Source: Desulfomicrobium apsheronum
GTDB taxonomy: Bacteria > Desulfobacterota > Desulfovibrionia > Desulfovibrionales > Desulfomicrobiaceae
Reading direction: 5' to 3'
NCBI RefSeq assembly: GCF_900114115.1
Contig: NZ_FORX01000002.1
Location: 375,004 to 439,003 of the forward strand
DNA: 64,000 nucleotides
Made by a program: the position numbers and the translations under genes. Every line of letters begins with the position of its first letter. The stretch's first letter is position 1. Below the pieces are notes generated by a model. It did no database searches, was not told the DNA's origin, and worked only from the letters and a program-made list of their open reading frames with translations. Below, piece after piece: positions 35,111 to 44,404 of this stretch.

Positions 35111-35641
35111 GTGTTTTCAGTTGATGAACTTGTCGTCTATCCCGCTCAGGGGGTCGGTAAGGTCGAAAGGATTGAGACCCAGGAGATCGGCGGCGTTGCC
35201 ACTGAACTGATCATCGTGCGTATATTGAGCAATAACGTCACCTTGATGGTCCCTGTGAAGAACGCCCGAAATGTCGGACTGCGTGGTGTCTATTCTCCTG
35301 AGCAGGCGGAGGAGATTCGCGTCTACCTCCAGGACAGGAGCGACTTTACAGGCTATTCCGGCCAGAACTGGAATCGCCGCTATCGCGAATATTCCGAAAA
35401 ACTCAAAAGCAGCGATTTGCGCGATGTCGCATATGTGCTGAAAGAACTCATCCTCATCGGCAAGGACAAGGAACTGTCCTTCGGAGAGCGGCGTTTGCTG
35501 GAGCAGGCCATGGGCCTGATCTCTCTTGAACTCTCGTTTGCCTTGAAGCAGGATCAGGCTGAAGTGAAGAAGTCCATTGAAGACTTGTTTGCCGACATTC
35601 TCCATGCCAAGGACGCAGAAAGCGAGGCCGAGGTTGATTAG
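35111..35641 (+). CDS. CarD/CdnL-family RNA polymerase-binding regulator
   Basis: This 176-aa protein has the N-terminal Tudor-like RNA polymerase interaction domain (about residues 1-65; FSVDELVVYPAQGVGKVERIE). A helical CarD C-terminal domain carries NWNRRYREYSEKLKS. Family members bind the RNAP beta subunit and stabilise open complexes at rRNA and other housekeeping promoters. It starts with GTG at 35111 after a GGAGG. A terminator at its stop codon separates it from rho. Confidence 0.92.
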   Translation: MFSVDELVVYPAQGVGKVERIETQEIGGVATELIIVRILSNNVTLMVPVKNARNVGLRGVYSPEQAEEIRVYLQDRSDFTGYSGQNWNRRYREYSEKLKSSDLRDVAYVLKELILIGKDKELSFGERRLLEQAMGLISLELSFALKQDQAEVKKSIEDLFADILHAKDAESEAEVD

Positions 35642-35664
35642 GGGCCATTGGCCCCTTGTTTTTT
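35640..35664 (+). terminator. Terminator overlapping the carD-family stop codon
   Basis: AGGGGCC-ATT-GGCCCCT followed by TGTTTTTT. The stem begins within the stop codon region of the CarD gene. Confidence 0.85.
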
Positions 35665-35895
35665 ATTCTGCGATCAGCTAAATATTTAATCCATTCCTGC
35701 CTGACACTACAAGTCCGCAAGCAGATGTTCATAATTTCCTTATTGATCCCTTGAAGGGCTTCATATTCATATCAGAGTACTCCTATATTCCATTATTATT
35801 TTTCGAATTTTGCATTGTACATGCTTTTTTCTTTTTGGTCTGTTCCATTTCTGCGGTCTCAGGTCCCAGCCATTTCATTGTTATGAGGGTTTGTT
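35665..35895 (+). promoter_or_regulatory. AT-rich rho leader/promoter region
   Basis: About 230 nt with no credible ORF, clearly more AT-rich and pyrimidine-rich than the surroundings. It contains runs such as CTTTTTTCTTTTTGG. It should contain the rho promoter and 5' UTR. C/T-rich, unstructured RNA would fit Rho autoregulation, but no specific element can be proven by eye. Confidence 0.35.
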
Positions 35896-37143
35896 ATGAA
35901 TCTTTCTGAGTTGAAAACCAAGTCCATGTCCGAACTTATGGACATTGCCGGCGAGTATCAGATTGAAAATATGAGCGGTCTGCGTAAGCAGGAGCTTATT
36001 TTCGCCCTGCTTCAGGCCTGCGCTTCCCAAAACGGTTCCATTTTCGGCGAAGGCGTGCTTGAAATCCTGCCCGACGGATTTGGTTTTCTGCGCTCGCCCA
36101 TGTACAGCTACATGCCGGGCCCTGACGATATTTACGTTTCGCCTTCGCAGATCAGGCGCTTCGGATTGCGCACCGGCGATGTCATTTCCGGGCAGATCCG
36201 TCCGCCCAAGGAAGGGGAGCGCTACTTCGCGCTGCTGCGGGTCAAGGAGATCTGTTTCCGCGAACCCGAAGAAGCCAAGCGCATCGTTCTTTTCGACAAC
36301 CTCACCCCCATCTATCCCGACGAGCAGTTCCGCCTGGAAAACGGCGACAAAAACTACTCCGCCCGCATCCTCGATCTCATGACTCCCATCGGCAAAGGCC
36401 AGCGCGCTCTCATCGTGGCCCCGCCTCGTACCGGCAAGACCATGCTCATGCAGGCCATCGCCAACTCCATCAGCGTCAACCATCCCGATGCCTACCTCAT
36501 CGTCCTTTTGATCGACGAGCGGCCCGAGGAAGTCACGGACATGGAGCGCACGGTCAGGGCCGAGGTCATCAGTTCAACCTTTGACGAGCCGCCGCAACGG
36601 CACGTGCAGGTGGCCGAGATGGTGCTCGAAAAGGCCAAGCGTCTTGTCGAGCGCAAGGTCGACGTGGTGGTCCTGCTTGATTCCATCACCCGTCTGGGCC
36701 GGGCCTACAACGCGACCACGCCGTCCTCGGGACGCGTTCTGTCCGGCGGCCTTGACGCCAACGCCCTGCAACGGCCCAAGCGCTTTTTCGGCGCGGCCCG
36801 CAACATCGAGGAGGGCGGCAGCCTGACCATCATCTCCACCGCTCTTGTCGACACCGGTTCGCGCATGGACGAGGTCATCTTCGAGGAATTCAAGGGCACG
36901 GGCAACTGTGATATTTATCTTGATCGCCATCTTTCCGACAAGCGCGTCTTCCCGGCCATCGATCTCAACCGTTCCGGCACCCGCAAGGAAGAGCTCCTGC
37001 TTGCCCCCGATGTCCTGAACAAGGTCTGGATCCTGCGTCGCATCATGGCCTCCATGAATTCCGTGGACAGCATGGATTTCCTGCTGGACAAAATGCGCGG
37101 AACCAAGAGCAACAAAGATTTTCTGGACATGATGAATTCCTGA
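35896..37143 (+). CDS. rho: Transcription termination factor Rho
   Basis: Rho is the hexameric RNA helicase that ends transcription. The 415-aa protein has the Rho N-domain ([16 protein letters not shown]) and the primary RNA-binding cold-shock fold ([22 protein letters not shown]). The Walker A is [10 protein letters not shown], the Walker B is [16 protein letters not shown], and the C-terminal [16 protein letters not shown] follows. A GAGGG site precedes the ATG. nadE starts 13 nt downstream. Confidence 0.97.
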   Translation: MNLSELKTKSMSELMDIAGEYQIENMSGLRKQELIFALLQACASQNGSIFGEGVLEILPDGFGFLRSPMYSYMPGPDDIYVSPSQIRRFGLRTGDVISGQIRPPKEGERYFALLRVKEICFREPEEAKRIVLFDNLTPIYPDEQFRLENGDKNYSARILDLMTPIGKGQRALIVAPPRTGKTMLMQAIANSISVNHPDAYLIVLLIDERPEEVTDMERTVRAEVISSTFDEPPQRHVQVAEMVLEKAKRLVERKVDVVVLLDSITRLGRAYNATTPSSGRVLSGGLDANALQRPKRFFGAARNIEEGGSLTIISTALVDTGSRMDEVIFEEFKGTGNCDIYLDRHLSDKRVFPAIDLNRSGTRKEELLLAPDVLNKVWILRRIMASMNSVDSMDFLLDKMRGTKSNKDFLDMMNS

Positions 37144-37156
37144 AAAAGGAGGTTGC

Positions 37157-38059
37157 ATGGCTGCCCTGCCCCGCATGGAATGTCCTCGCGACGACGATTT
37201 TGCTTTGTGGCTCGATCTGCTTGCGATCGAGCCTTCCGAACAGCTCCTCGATGCCTTGGGCGATTTCCTGCAGGAATACCTGCGCAGCTCGGGCCTGAAG
37301 GCCTACGTCATGGGATTGTCCGGCGGAATCGATTCCTCCTTTCTTGCGGCCTTGCTGCATCATCGGCGCATTCCATACCTGGGTTTTTGCCTGCCCATCG
37401 CGACAAACACCCCCGAGGAGACCGCGCGAGGCTTGAGCGTCGCCCAGGCCTACGGCAATCCTCCCAAGGGCGCTTCCTTTGCTCATCTTCAGGATTTCAC
37501 CGCGCTGTACCAGCAGATCTCAAGCACCTTCGCAGGCATCTGCCCCGGCTCCTCCCCCGTGGCAGAAGGCAACCTGAAGGCCCGCACCCGCATGCTCTTT
37601 CTCTACCACATGGCCCAGATTCACGGTGGATGCGTCCTTTCCACGGATCAACTCGATGAACTTCTGACCGGGTTTTGGACCCTGCATGGCGACGTGGGGG
37701 ATGTCAGTCCCATTCAGCTCGTGCCCAAAAGCGTCGAATACGACCTGGCCCGCATGCTCTGTGCGCGCCTGACCGATCCTGCGCCCCTGCAGGCAGCCAT
37801 CGAAGCCGTGCCCACGGATGGGCTCGGCATCAGTCGTTCCGATCTGGATCAGCTCGGGGCCGAGTCCTATGCCCAGGTCGAAGACATCTTTCGGGAGTAT
37901 TTCCAGCTGCGGCTCAAGGAACGCGATGGCGAGCTTTCAGCAGACGAGGCCTTGCGTCGTGGCGAGCTTGAGCAGATGGGCCCCGTGCGGCGTTTTCTGC
38001 TCAGCGGCTTCAAACGAGGCGGTGCGGTACTCGTGGACCCGAGGAGGGTCGTGTCATGA
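37157..38059 (+). CDS. nadE: NAD+ synthetase (ammonia-type)
   Basis: NadE amidates nicotinate adenine dinucleotide to NAD+, the last step of the pathway whose first genes (nadC-nadA-nadB) lie at 46.9-50.4 kb. The ATP pyrophosphatase P-loop GLSGGIDSSFLAALL, NLKARTRML and the STDQLDELLTGFWTLHGD segment define the domain. There is no N-terminal glutaminase domain, so it uses free ammonia. Its 300 aa is slightly long for the family. It overlaps the M48 protease start by 4 nt. Confidence 0.92.
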   Translation: MAALPRMECPRDDDFALWLDLLAIEPSEQLLDALGDFLQEYLRSSGLKAYVMGLSGGIDSSFLAALLHHRRIPYLGFCLPIATNTPEETARGLSVAQAYGNPPKGASFAHLQDFTALYQQISSTFAGICPGSSPVAEGNLKARTRMLFLYHMAQIHGGCVLSTDQLDELLTGFWTLHGDVGDVSPIQLVPKSVEYDLARMLCARLTDPAPLQAAIEAVPTDGLGISRSDLDQLGAESYAQVEDIFREYFQLRLKERDGELSADEALRRGELEQMGPVRRFLLSGFKRGGAVLVDPRRVVS

Positions 38060-39474
38060 CCAGTGTCCGGGGCATGCGCAAGCGGGTTCTTGTTTTTGCC
38101 TGCCTGATTGCCCTGGTCTTTCCCAGTTCTGTTTTTTCAAATTTCGGTGAATTCACCATTCGCGATGAGCTTGAGCTTGCGCGTAAGTTCGATCTGGTTA
38201 TCGAGACTCGCTTTCCCGTGATCCAAGACACCCGAATCATTGGTTACGTGCAGTCGCTGGTCGATCGTCTGATCGCGGCCATGCCTCCCCAGCCTTTTCC
38301 CATCAAGACGACCGTGGTCAGGAATTCCGCCCTGAACGCCTTTGCCTCGGCAGCAGGGCACATCACGATTTTTACGGGTCTGATCGCCAACATGGACAAC
38401 GAGGACGAGCTGGCCAGCGTCATCGCCCATGAGCTGGCGCATGTCTCCGAACGGCATATCGCCAAATCCATAGAGAAGAGCCAGCTGGTCGGGGCCGGCT
38501 CCCTGCTCGGAATCCTGGCCGGCGTGCTGGTCGGTTCCCAGGGGGGAGGGGATGGCGCCGGGGCCCTGGTACTCGGATCCGTGGCCGGGGCCAAGGCCAT
38601 GCAGCTCAAATACACCCGTGAAAACGAGAAGGATGCGGACCAATACGGCCTCGGCTATCTCGTTGATGCCGGCTTTGCTCCGGCGGGGATGACCAGCGCC
38701 TTCAACAAGATCCGTAAATTGCAGTGGCTTGGCGGCGGAGGGGATGTCCCCTCGTACCTGTCCACGCATCCGGGCATGGATGATCGCGTGGTCTACATGC
38801 AGGAGCGCATTGCCCGGCTGCCCGCCAACGTGCGAAACCGCGCCTCCGACAACGAGGCCTTCGAACGCGTCAAGCTGCTGGTCCAGGCCTGGTACACGGA
38901 TCCCAACACCGCCAAGGCCATTTTCACGTCCTCCGGGAAATCGACGTGTCCCTTTGTGCTTGGCGAAGCCATCGCCCTCAGCAGATTGCACCAGATCGAG
39001 GCGGCCAAGATCCGCTTTGATGAAGCTCTGGCATGCAACGGCAATGACCCGTTGTGGATGCGTGAATACGGACGCTTTTCCTTCGAGTACGGAGACCTTG
39101 AAACCGCTGCGAAATATCTTCAGGAAGTCGTCCTGCGTGACCCGAACGATCTCTTTGCCCTCTTTTTCTATGCGCGGGCAGTGGCCGAGCAGGGGAATCA
39201 CGCGGCCAGCGTTTCGGCGATGGAGCGGGTGCTCAAGGCCGTTCCCCGGGATGCCGAGGTGCTGGAATATCTCGCCCGCTACCAGGCAGCCATGGGGCGC
39301 GCTTTCGAAGCACACTTGAATTTTGCCAAGTCATTCGCATACAAAAGAAAATTCAGTAAATATAATTTTCACCTGCAAAAGTCCGAAGCATTGGCCCAGA
39401 CCCCTCCGCAGCAGGAACAGCTTCGCAAAGTGCGCGAGGAGATAGCCGAGTTTCGGGAGATTCTGGGGATCTAG
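38056..39474 (+). CDS. BepA-like M48 metalloprotease with TPR domain
   Basis: This 472-aa periplasmic Zn protease has a signal peptide (residues about 8-32; RVLVFACLIALVFPSSVFS). The HExxH site HELAHVSERH starts at His125, and the third ligand Glu lies in ENEKDADQYG. A C-terminal TPR-like region spans about 300-460. Relatives such as BepA/YfgC and LoiP act in outer-membrane protein assembly quality control. The start overlaps nadE by 4 nt, giving translational coupling with an unrelated function. Confidence 0.92.
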   Translation: MTSVRGMRKRVLVFACLIALVFPSSVFSNFGEFTIRDELELARKFDLVIETRFPVIQDTRIIGYVQSLVDRLIAAMPPQPFPIKTTVVRNSALNAFASAAGHITIFTGLIANMDNEDELASVIAHELAHVSERHIAKSIEKSQLVGAGSLLGILAGVLVGSQGGGDGAGALVLGSVAGAKAMQLKYTRENEKDADQYGLGYLVDAGFAPAGMTSAFNKIRKLQWLGGGGDVPSYLSTHPGMDDRVVYMQERIARLPANVRNRASDNEAFERVKLLVQAWYTDPNTAKAIFTSSGKSTCPFVLGEAIALSRLHQIEAAKIRFDEALACNGNDPLWMREYGRFSFEYGDLETAAKYLQEVVLRDPNDLFALFFYARAVAEQGNHAASVSAMERVLKAVPRDAEVLEYLARYQAAMGRAFEAHLNFAKSFAYKRKFSKYNFHLQKSEALAQTPPQQEQLRKVREEIAEFREILGI

Positions 39475-39555
39475 TCCGCTTTGGCCTTGTATTTCAGGCT
39501 TTGCCAGTGTAGCCAGACCGCAAGTTTTCGCGACAATTCGTAATGGAGGAACACC

Positions 39556-39909
39556 ATGTTTTTTGAAAATCTCGCCCATGCCATGGGACAGGCCCCTGCG
39601 GCCGGAGGTCAGCCCGGCAATCCGCTGATGACCTTCATGCCCCTTATCTTGATGTTCGTGATCTTTTATTTTCTGCTTATCCGCCCGCAGCAGAAAAAGC
39701 AGAAAGAGCACAAACAGATGCTTGAGAATCTGACCCGCGGCGATCGCGTGGTCACCGCCGGTGGATTGCATGGCCGCGTGGTCGAGGCCAAGGAAGATGT
39801 CCTGACCCTTGATCTCGGCAATGACATGCACGTCCAGGTCGGTCGCGGTTTCATTTCTGGTCTCGTCCCTGCCGATGGCGGCAGCAAGCCCAAGGACAAG
39901 AAAAAGTAG
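39556..39909 (+). CDS. yajC: Sec translocon accessory subunit YajC
   Basis: This 117-aa single-span inner-membrane protein has a TM at about residues 28-47 (TFMPLILMFVIFYFLLIRPQ) and the hallmark RPQQKKQKEH after it. The beta-rich cytosolic tail carries GDRVVTAGGLHGRV. GGAGGAACACC precedes the ATG. It precedes secD and secF as in most bacteria, but a terminator-like hairpin lies between yajC and secD. Confidence 0.95.
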   Translation: MFFENLAHAMGQAPAAGGQPGNPLMTFMPLILMFVIFYFLLIRPQQKKQKEHKQMLENLTRGDRVVTAGGLHGRVVEAKEDVLTLDLGNDMHVQVGRGFISGLVPADGGSKPKDKKK

Positions 39910-39935
39910 CCTTTTCATACGGCATACGATAAGGC

Positions 39936-39971
39936 AGGCCTGTTTCCGTAACCGGGAACAGGCCTTGTTTT
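39936..39971 (+). terminator. Terminator-like hairpin between yajC and secD
   Basis: AGGCCTGTTTCC (39936-39947) pairs with GGGAACAGGCCT (39954-39965) and is followed by TGTTTTG. The T-run is short, so termination is probably partial. Confidence 0.65.
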
Positions 39972-40058
39972 GTATGCGTGACCGGGGCTTTGGGTTCCGG
40001 CTGCTGATTGAGATTTTGGCAACATTCAACCTGTTTGATTTGGATAAGGATGATGCTC

Positions 40059-41654
40059 ATGGGTAGTTTGCGCTGGAGGGCATTGCTTGCCGCGTTCGTG
40101 ATTTTTTTGGCCCTGATACATGTTCTGCCCTCAATTCCCTCGGTTCGGAATTCATCGCTGGGGGCGCTGCTTCCTTCTGATGAAATCGGCCTAGGACTTG
40201 ACCTCAAAGGCGGAATTCATCTGACTCTGGGTGTGGATCTTGATGCCGCTTTGGGCAATGCCGTCACCAGCATTGGGCAGGATCTGCGCCTTGAAGCCCG
40301 GGAAAAGAAAATTCCGGTCCTGCGCCCGCGTCTTCTGGACAGTCGAAGGCTCGAATTCACGCTGCTCAAGCAGGAGCAGCGGACGGAACTGGATGCGCTG
40401 CTGGCTGCCCGCTTCGGCAGCATGGAGATCATTTCCACCGACGATGGCGGTAACGGGCAGCTGCGCTATGTGCTGGGCGTCACCCCTGAGTATGTGAAGT
40501 ATCTCCAGGATCTGACCATGGATCAGGCCCTCAAGACCATCCGCAACCGCATCGACCAGTTCGGAGTTGCCGAGCCCGACATCCGCAAGCAGCAGGGCAA
40601 TCGCATTATCGTCCAGCTGCCGGGCCTTGACGATCCCAAGCGGGCCATCAACATCATCGGACGCACCGCACATCTGGAATTCAAGCTGGTCGACGACGGC
40701 GCCGACGTGCAGGCCGCAGTGGCCGGAACGGTTCCTGCCGAGAGCGAGCTTGCCTATTTGCAGGACAAGAGGGGCGCCTCGGAAGTCAAGACGCCCATCG
40801 TGCTCAAATCCGAGGTCGTGCTCACCGGCGAGTACATCACCGACGCCAACGTGCAGTTCGATTCCTACGGGCAGGCATATGTAGGCATGAATTTCAACGC
40901 GCGCGGAGCCCGCATCTTCGAAGAGGTCACCGGCGCGAACATCAAGAAGCGTCTGGCCATCGTGCTCGACGGCACGGTTCATTCCGCGCCCGTCATCCAG
41001 GACCGCATCGGCGGCGGCCGTGCATCCATCACCGGACAGTTCACCACCGAAGAGGCCCATGATCTGGCCGTGGTGCTTCGGGCCGGTTCCCTGCCCGCTC
41101 CGGTGAACATTCTCGAAGAGCGATCGGTTGGACCTTCCCTTGGACAGGAATCCATCGACAAAGGCATTATGGCCGCATCGATCGGCGGCTTGCTGGTGGT
41201 GGTCTTCATGTCGATCTACTATCGCCGAGCCGGACTGATCGCGGCATTCGAGATCATCCTCGACATTTGCCTCATCCTGGCTGGCCTTGCGGCGTTCGGT
41301 GCCACGCTGACCCTGCCCGGCATCGCGGGCATCATCCTGACGCTGGGCATGGCCGTTGACGCCAACGTGCTCATCTACGAGCGCATCCGTGAAGAGCTCC
41401 GGCGCGGCGAGTCCGTGGCCGCCGCCATCAACAACGGCTTCAACCGGGCGACCCAGACCATCATCGACTCCAACGTGACCACGATCATCGCCGCAGTCAT
41501 CCTGTACCAGTTCGGTACCGGCCCTGTGCGCGGCTTTGCCGTCACCCTGACGCTCGGCATCCTGGCGTCCATGTTCACGGCCATTTTCGTGTCCCGTATC
41601 TTCTTCGACTCCTGGCTGGCCAGACGGCAGCCCGGCACCCAACCGAGCATTTAA
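40059..41654 (+). CDS. secD: Protein translocase subunit SecD
   Basis: SecD is the large RND-like partner of SecF that pulls translocated proteins into the periplasm. The 531-aa sequence has TM1 (about residues 6-27) and the D1 motif LGLDLKGGIHLTLGVD. The P1 periplasmic domain includes TMDQALKTIRNRIDQFGV. TM2-TM6 carry the AGIILTLGMAVDANVLIYERIREE motif. I chose ATG 40059 because AAGGA lies 8 nt upstream; ATG 40050 and 40053 are possible. secF follows after 10 nt. Confidence 0.96.
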   Translation: MGSLRWRALLAAFVIFLALIHVLPSIPSVRNSSLGALLPSDEIGLGLDLKGGIHLTLGVDLDAALGNAVTSIGQDLRLEAREKKIPVLRPRLLDSRRLEFTLLKQEQRTELDALLAARFGSMEIISTDDGGNGQLRYVLGVTPEYVKYLQDLTMDQALKTIRNRIDQFGVAEPDIRKQQGNRIIVQLPGLDDPKRAINIIGRTAHLEFKLVDDGADVQAAVAGTVPAESELAYLQDKRGASEVKTPIVLKSEVVLTGEYITDANVQFDSYGQAYVGMNFNARGARIFEEVTGANIKKRLAIVLDGTVHSAPVIQDRIGGGRASITGQFTTEEAHDLAVVLRAGSLPAPVNILEERSVGPSLGQESIDKGIMAASIGGLLVVVFMSIYYRRAGLIAAFEIILDICLILAGLAAFGATLTLPGIAGIILTLGMAVDANVLIYERIREELRRGESVAAAINNGFNRATQTIIDSNVTTIIAAVILYQFGTGPVRGFAVTLTLGILASMFTAIFVSRIFFDSWLARRQPGTQPSI

Positions 41655-41664
41655 GGAGCAGACC

Positions 41665-42738
41665 ATGTCCTTTGAAATTATCAAACGCGACACGAACATC
41701 GACTTTGTCGGGATGCGTAAGTACGCGTATGTCCTTTCCGCCGTGCTGCTTCTGGCCGGGTTCCTGTCCCTGCTCGTCAAGGGCGGCCCGCAATACGGCA
41801 TCGATTTCGCCGGCGGCTTCAACGTCCAGGTCAAGTTCAGCCAGTCCGTTGAGCTGGACAAGATCCGCATGGCCCTCGACAGCCCCGCCCTGACCGGTCT
41901 TGTGGTCCAGGATTTTGGCGACGCCGGGGATCACGAGATCCTGCTGCGGGCGTCCTTTTCCGAGCAGACCGCCAATCAGGTCCGTGAAGCCGTGAATACC
42001 GGGCTTGAGTCCGCCTTCCCCGGGGTGACCCATGAAATTCAGCGTCTTGAAATGGTCGGCCCAAAGGTGGGCGCCGATCTGCGCGAGAAAGCCCTGGAGG
42101 CCATTTTCTACGCGGTCCTGCTCATAGCCACCTACATCTCCGGACGTTTCGAGCAGAAGTGGATGGTTGCCGGACTCATGGCCGCCGGACTGGCTTCGGT
42201 TGTCTACGTGCTTGATTTTCTCAATGCGCCCACAAGCCTGTCCGTCATCGTCGCGACCGTCGCGGCCCTGGTGCTGTGTGTCGTCTTGCGACTCAAGTAC
42301 GCTCTTGGAGCCATTGTCGCTCTTATCCATGACGTCATGATTCCGCTGGGACTCTTCTCCCTGCTGAACAAGGATGTCGATCTGACCATCATCGCGGCGC
42401 TCCTGACCATTGTCGGCTATTCCCTGAACGATACCATCATCATCTACGACCGCATTCGTGAGAACATCCGGGCCAAGGTTTCGCCTTCCCTTGACGTTGT
42501 CATCAACAAGTCGGTCAACCAGACCATGTCCCGTACGCTCATCACCGCAGGCACGACCTTCGTGGCCGTGTTCTCCCTGTATGTCTTTGGTGGCGGCGTG
42601 ATTCATGATTTCGCACTGACCATGCTCGTCGGTGTTGTGGCGGGCACCTATTCGTCCGTATTCGTGGGCGCTCCGATTCTGGCCTTCTTCAAGCCCCGCA
42701 TCGATGTCGATGAGCATCCCGCACCTGCCACTGCCTGA
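41665..42738 (+). CDS. secF: Protein translocase subunit SecF
   Basis: SecF (357 aa) pairs with SecD. It shows FGIDFAGGF-like YGIDFAGGFNVQVKFS after TM1 and a compact P1 domain. The TM4-5 region YALGAIVALIHDVMIPLG is followed by the NDTIIIYDRIRENIR motif. Six membrane segments are expected. It is the last gene of the operon, followed by a terminator at 42765. Confidence 0.96.
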   Translation: MSFEIIKRDTNIDFVGMRKYAYVLSAVLLLAGFLSLLVKGGPQYGIDFAGGFNVQVKFSQSVELDKIRMALDSPALTGLVVQDFGDAGDHEILLRASFSEQTANQVREAVNTGLESAFPGVTHEIQRLEMVGPKVGADLREKALEAIFYAVLLIATYISGRFEQKWMVAGLMAAGLASVVYVLDFLNAPTSLSVIVATVAALVLCVVLRLKYALGAIVALIHDVMIPLGLFSLLNKDVDLTIIAALLTIVGYSLNDTIIIYDRIRENIRAKVSPSLDVVINKSVNQTMSRTLITAGTTFVAVFSLYVFGGGVIHDFALTMLVGVVAGTYSSVFVGAPILAFFKPRIDVDEHPAPATA

Positions 42739-42764
42739 AGTACGGTTCTTTCCTGACATTCAGT

Positions 42765-42792
42765 AAGGCGCTCTTCGGGGCGCCTTTTTTTA
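42765..42792 (+). terminator. Terminator after secF
   Basis: AAGGCGC (42765-42771) / GCGCCTT (42780-42786) with an 8-nt loop containing TTCG, followed by TTTTTT. Confidence 0.85.
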
Positions 42793-43097
42793 TTGGCATT
42801 GTGGATTGTTTTTGGGGGATGTCGGGATGTAAGACACTGAGTTTTGCAAGGGTAGTAATTGTGAAATTAATAACGAGTGAGAGGGGTTTGGAAGGGCGAT
42901 TTGGAGGAAAGTTTGGTGAAAAATGTGACAAAAGGAGCAAAGCTGGCTATGAAAAATCTTAGTTTGCCATTTTCCTTGAAACAGTGGTAGGCGAAACAAT
43001 CTTTTCAAGACGAGCCGAGTCTGGTGGTGACGTCCGATAACTGCTCGGAAATTTTCAGCTTAGTTTCATTTTTTAAATGGGAGAAAAGGGAGGATTT
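42793..43097 (+). promoter_or_regulatory. Long leader/promoter region of the TauE/SafE gene
   Basis: About 305 nt, purine-rich and less GC-rich than the flanks. Two tiny overlapping frames with ribosome-binding-site-like sequences are seen: GTG 42861 to TAG 42962 (33 aa) and GTG 42916 to TAG 42990 (24 aa). Neither is convincing. A promoter and 5' UTR for the permease gene are expected here. Confidence 0.35.
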
Positions 43098-44342
43098 ATG
43101 TCTAAACGTTTTCGTGTTCTGGTTTTGTCCGCTCTGTTTGTGCTTGTGAGCGTTGTCGGCCCTCTCTGGGCGCAGCAGGAAGCTGGCGCACCCGCCGCTG
43201 CTCAGACAGAAGTAACCGCCCAGGCCGCTGCCGCGCCTGAAGCACCCAAGGCAGCCGTCACCGGTTCCAAGCTGGAGCAGGCCATTGCCAAGGCTCCCGT
43301 GGGAGCAGAACCCGGTCAGATCGATACAGCCAAGCCCGCCGGTTTTCTGGGCATCCCCGGCGCTCCCCAGATCAATCCCATCATGGCGCTGCTCTGGGCG
43401 GTGTGGGTAGGCTGGATTTTCTCCACTGTCGGCGCTTTTGGCGGCGTCATGGCCGGTGTCGGCCACGTGACTGTTTTTGGACTTGGCGCCTACGCCAAGG
43501 GCTTCAAGAGCACCGCTCCCGATCTGAACAAGACCGTGACCGACTCCATCCGCGCGTCCAACCAATTCCTTGTAGGTCTGTCCGCCCTTATTTCTTCCAT
43601 CAACTACGGCAAGATGGGACGCCTTGTGCTGCCTCTGGGCCTGGCCCTTGGCGCCGGTTCGCTGCTTGGCGCATGGGGTTCCGCAACCCTGTCGGCTGGC
43701 AAGGTTTCCTTCTCCGCGTATCAGGGTTGGTTCGGTTTCTTCGTGTTGGCTCTTGGTTGCTACCTGTTGTGGGAGACATCTCCTGCCGGTCAGTCCAAAA
43801 AGGTCAAGGCCAAGCAGGCCGCGCAGGCTTTTGAAGCCGCTGTCAAGGCTCAGCGCACCGGCGGCGGCCCCGCCCCGACCGGCGTCAAGGTTCTCGGAAT
43901 CACCTTTTCCAAGGTTCAGTTCACGTTCTGCGGCGTCGAGTTCAGCTTCAACCCCGTGCTGCCCGTCGTCGGCGGTGTTGTCATCTCCGCCCTGGCGGCC
44001 TTCCTGGGTGTTGGCGGCGGCTTCCTGCTGGTGCCTTTCCTGACCAGCATTACCCAGCTGCCCATGTACCTGGCTGCCGGCACCTCCGCCCTGGCCGTTC
44101 TGGTCAGCATGGTCACCAGTATCCTGACCCTCATGACCAAGGGCACTCCCGTTGACTGGGTTCTCATCGGTACGGAAATGGTTGGTGTCGCCATCGGCTC
44201 CATCGTCGGTCCCCATACCTCCAAGTACTTTTCCGACAAACTGCTCAAGCGCATCTTCATCGTTCTTGCCTTCTATGTAGGCATTGACTATATCTTGAAG
44301 GGCTTCTTTAACGTCCGCGTTATCGAACTTCTGTTCGGCTAG
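43098..44342 (+). CDS. TauE/SafE (TSUP) family permease with secreted-type N-terminal extension
   Basis: This 414-aa protein has a signal peptide-like start (MSKRFRVLVLSALFVLVSVVGPLWAQ) and an Ala/Pro/Gln-rich stretch to about residue 85. The TSUP transporter body has about eight hydrophobic segments, with repeats such as GGVMAGVGHVTVFGLG and FLGVGGGFLLVPFLTS. TSUP proteins export sulfite, sulfoacetate or other sulfur anions or move related organic anions. A role in sulfate or sulfite movement is plausible in a sulfate reducer but inferred. GGGAGGATTT sits before the ATG. Confidence 0.88.
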   Translation: MSKRFRVLVLSALFVLVSVVGPLWAQQEAGAPAAAQTEVTAQAAAAPEAPKAAVTGSKLEQAIAKAPVGAEPGQIDTAKPAGFLGIPGAPQINPIMALLWAVWVGWIFSTVGAFGGVMAGVGHVTVFGLGAYAKGFKSTAPDLNKTVTDSIRASNQFLVGLSALISSINYGKMGRLVLPLGLALGAGSLLGAWGSATLSAGKVSFSAYQGWFGFFVLALGCYLLWETSPAGQSKKVKAKQAAQAFEAAVKAQRTGGGPAPTGVKVLGITFSKVQFTFCGVEFSFNPVLPVVGGVVISALAAFLGVGGGFLLVPFLTSITQLPMYLAAGTSALAVLVSMVTSILTLMTKGTPVDWVLIGTEMVGVAIGSIVGPHTSKYFSDKLLKRIFIVLAFYVGIDYILKGFFNVRVIELLFG

Positions 44343-44369
44343 GCGCCACTTGTAAAAACGAACACACCC

Positions 44370-44401
44370 AATGGCCCCGGCTCTGTCGGGGCCATTTTTG
44401 T
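44370..44401 (+). terminator. Terminator after the TauE/SafE gene
   Basis: AATGGCCCCG (44370-44379) / CGGGGCCATT (44387-44396), followed by TTTGTT. It ends 4 nt before the next proposed ATG. Confidence 0.88.
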
Positions 44402-44404
44402 TGC

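Noticed and set aside
42861-42990. Two overlapping small frames (33 and 24 codons, GTG starts) in the TauE/SafE leader as leader peptides.
   Set aside because: They overlap in different frames, have only moderate ribosome-binding sites and no recognisable regulatory residue runs.
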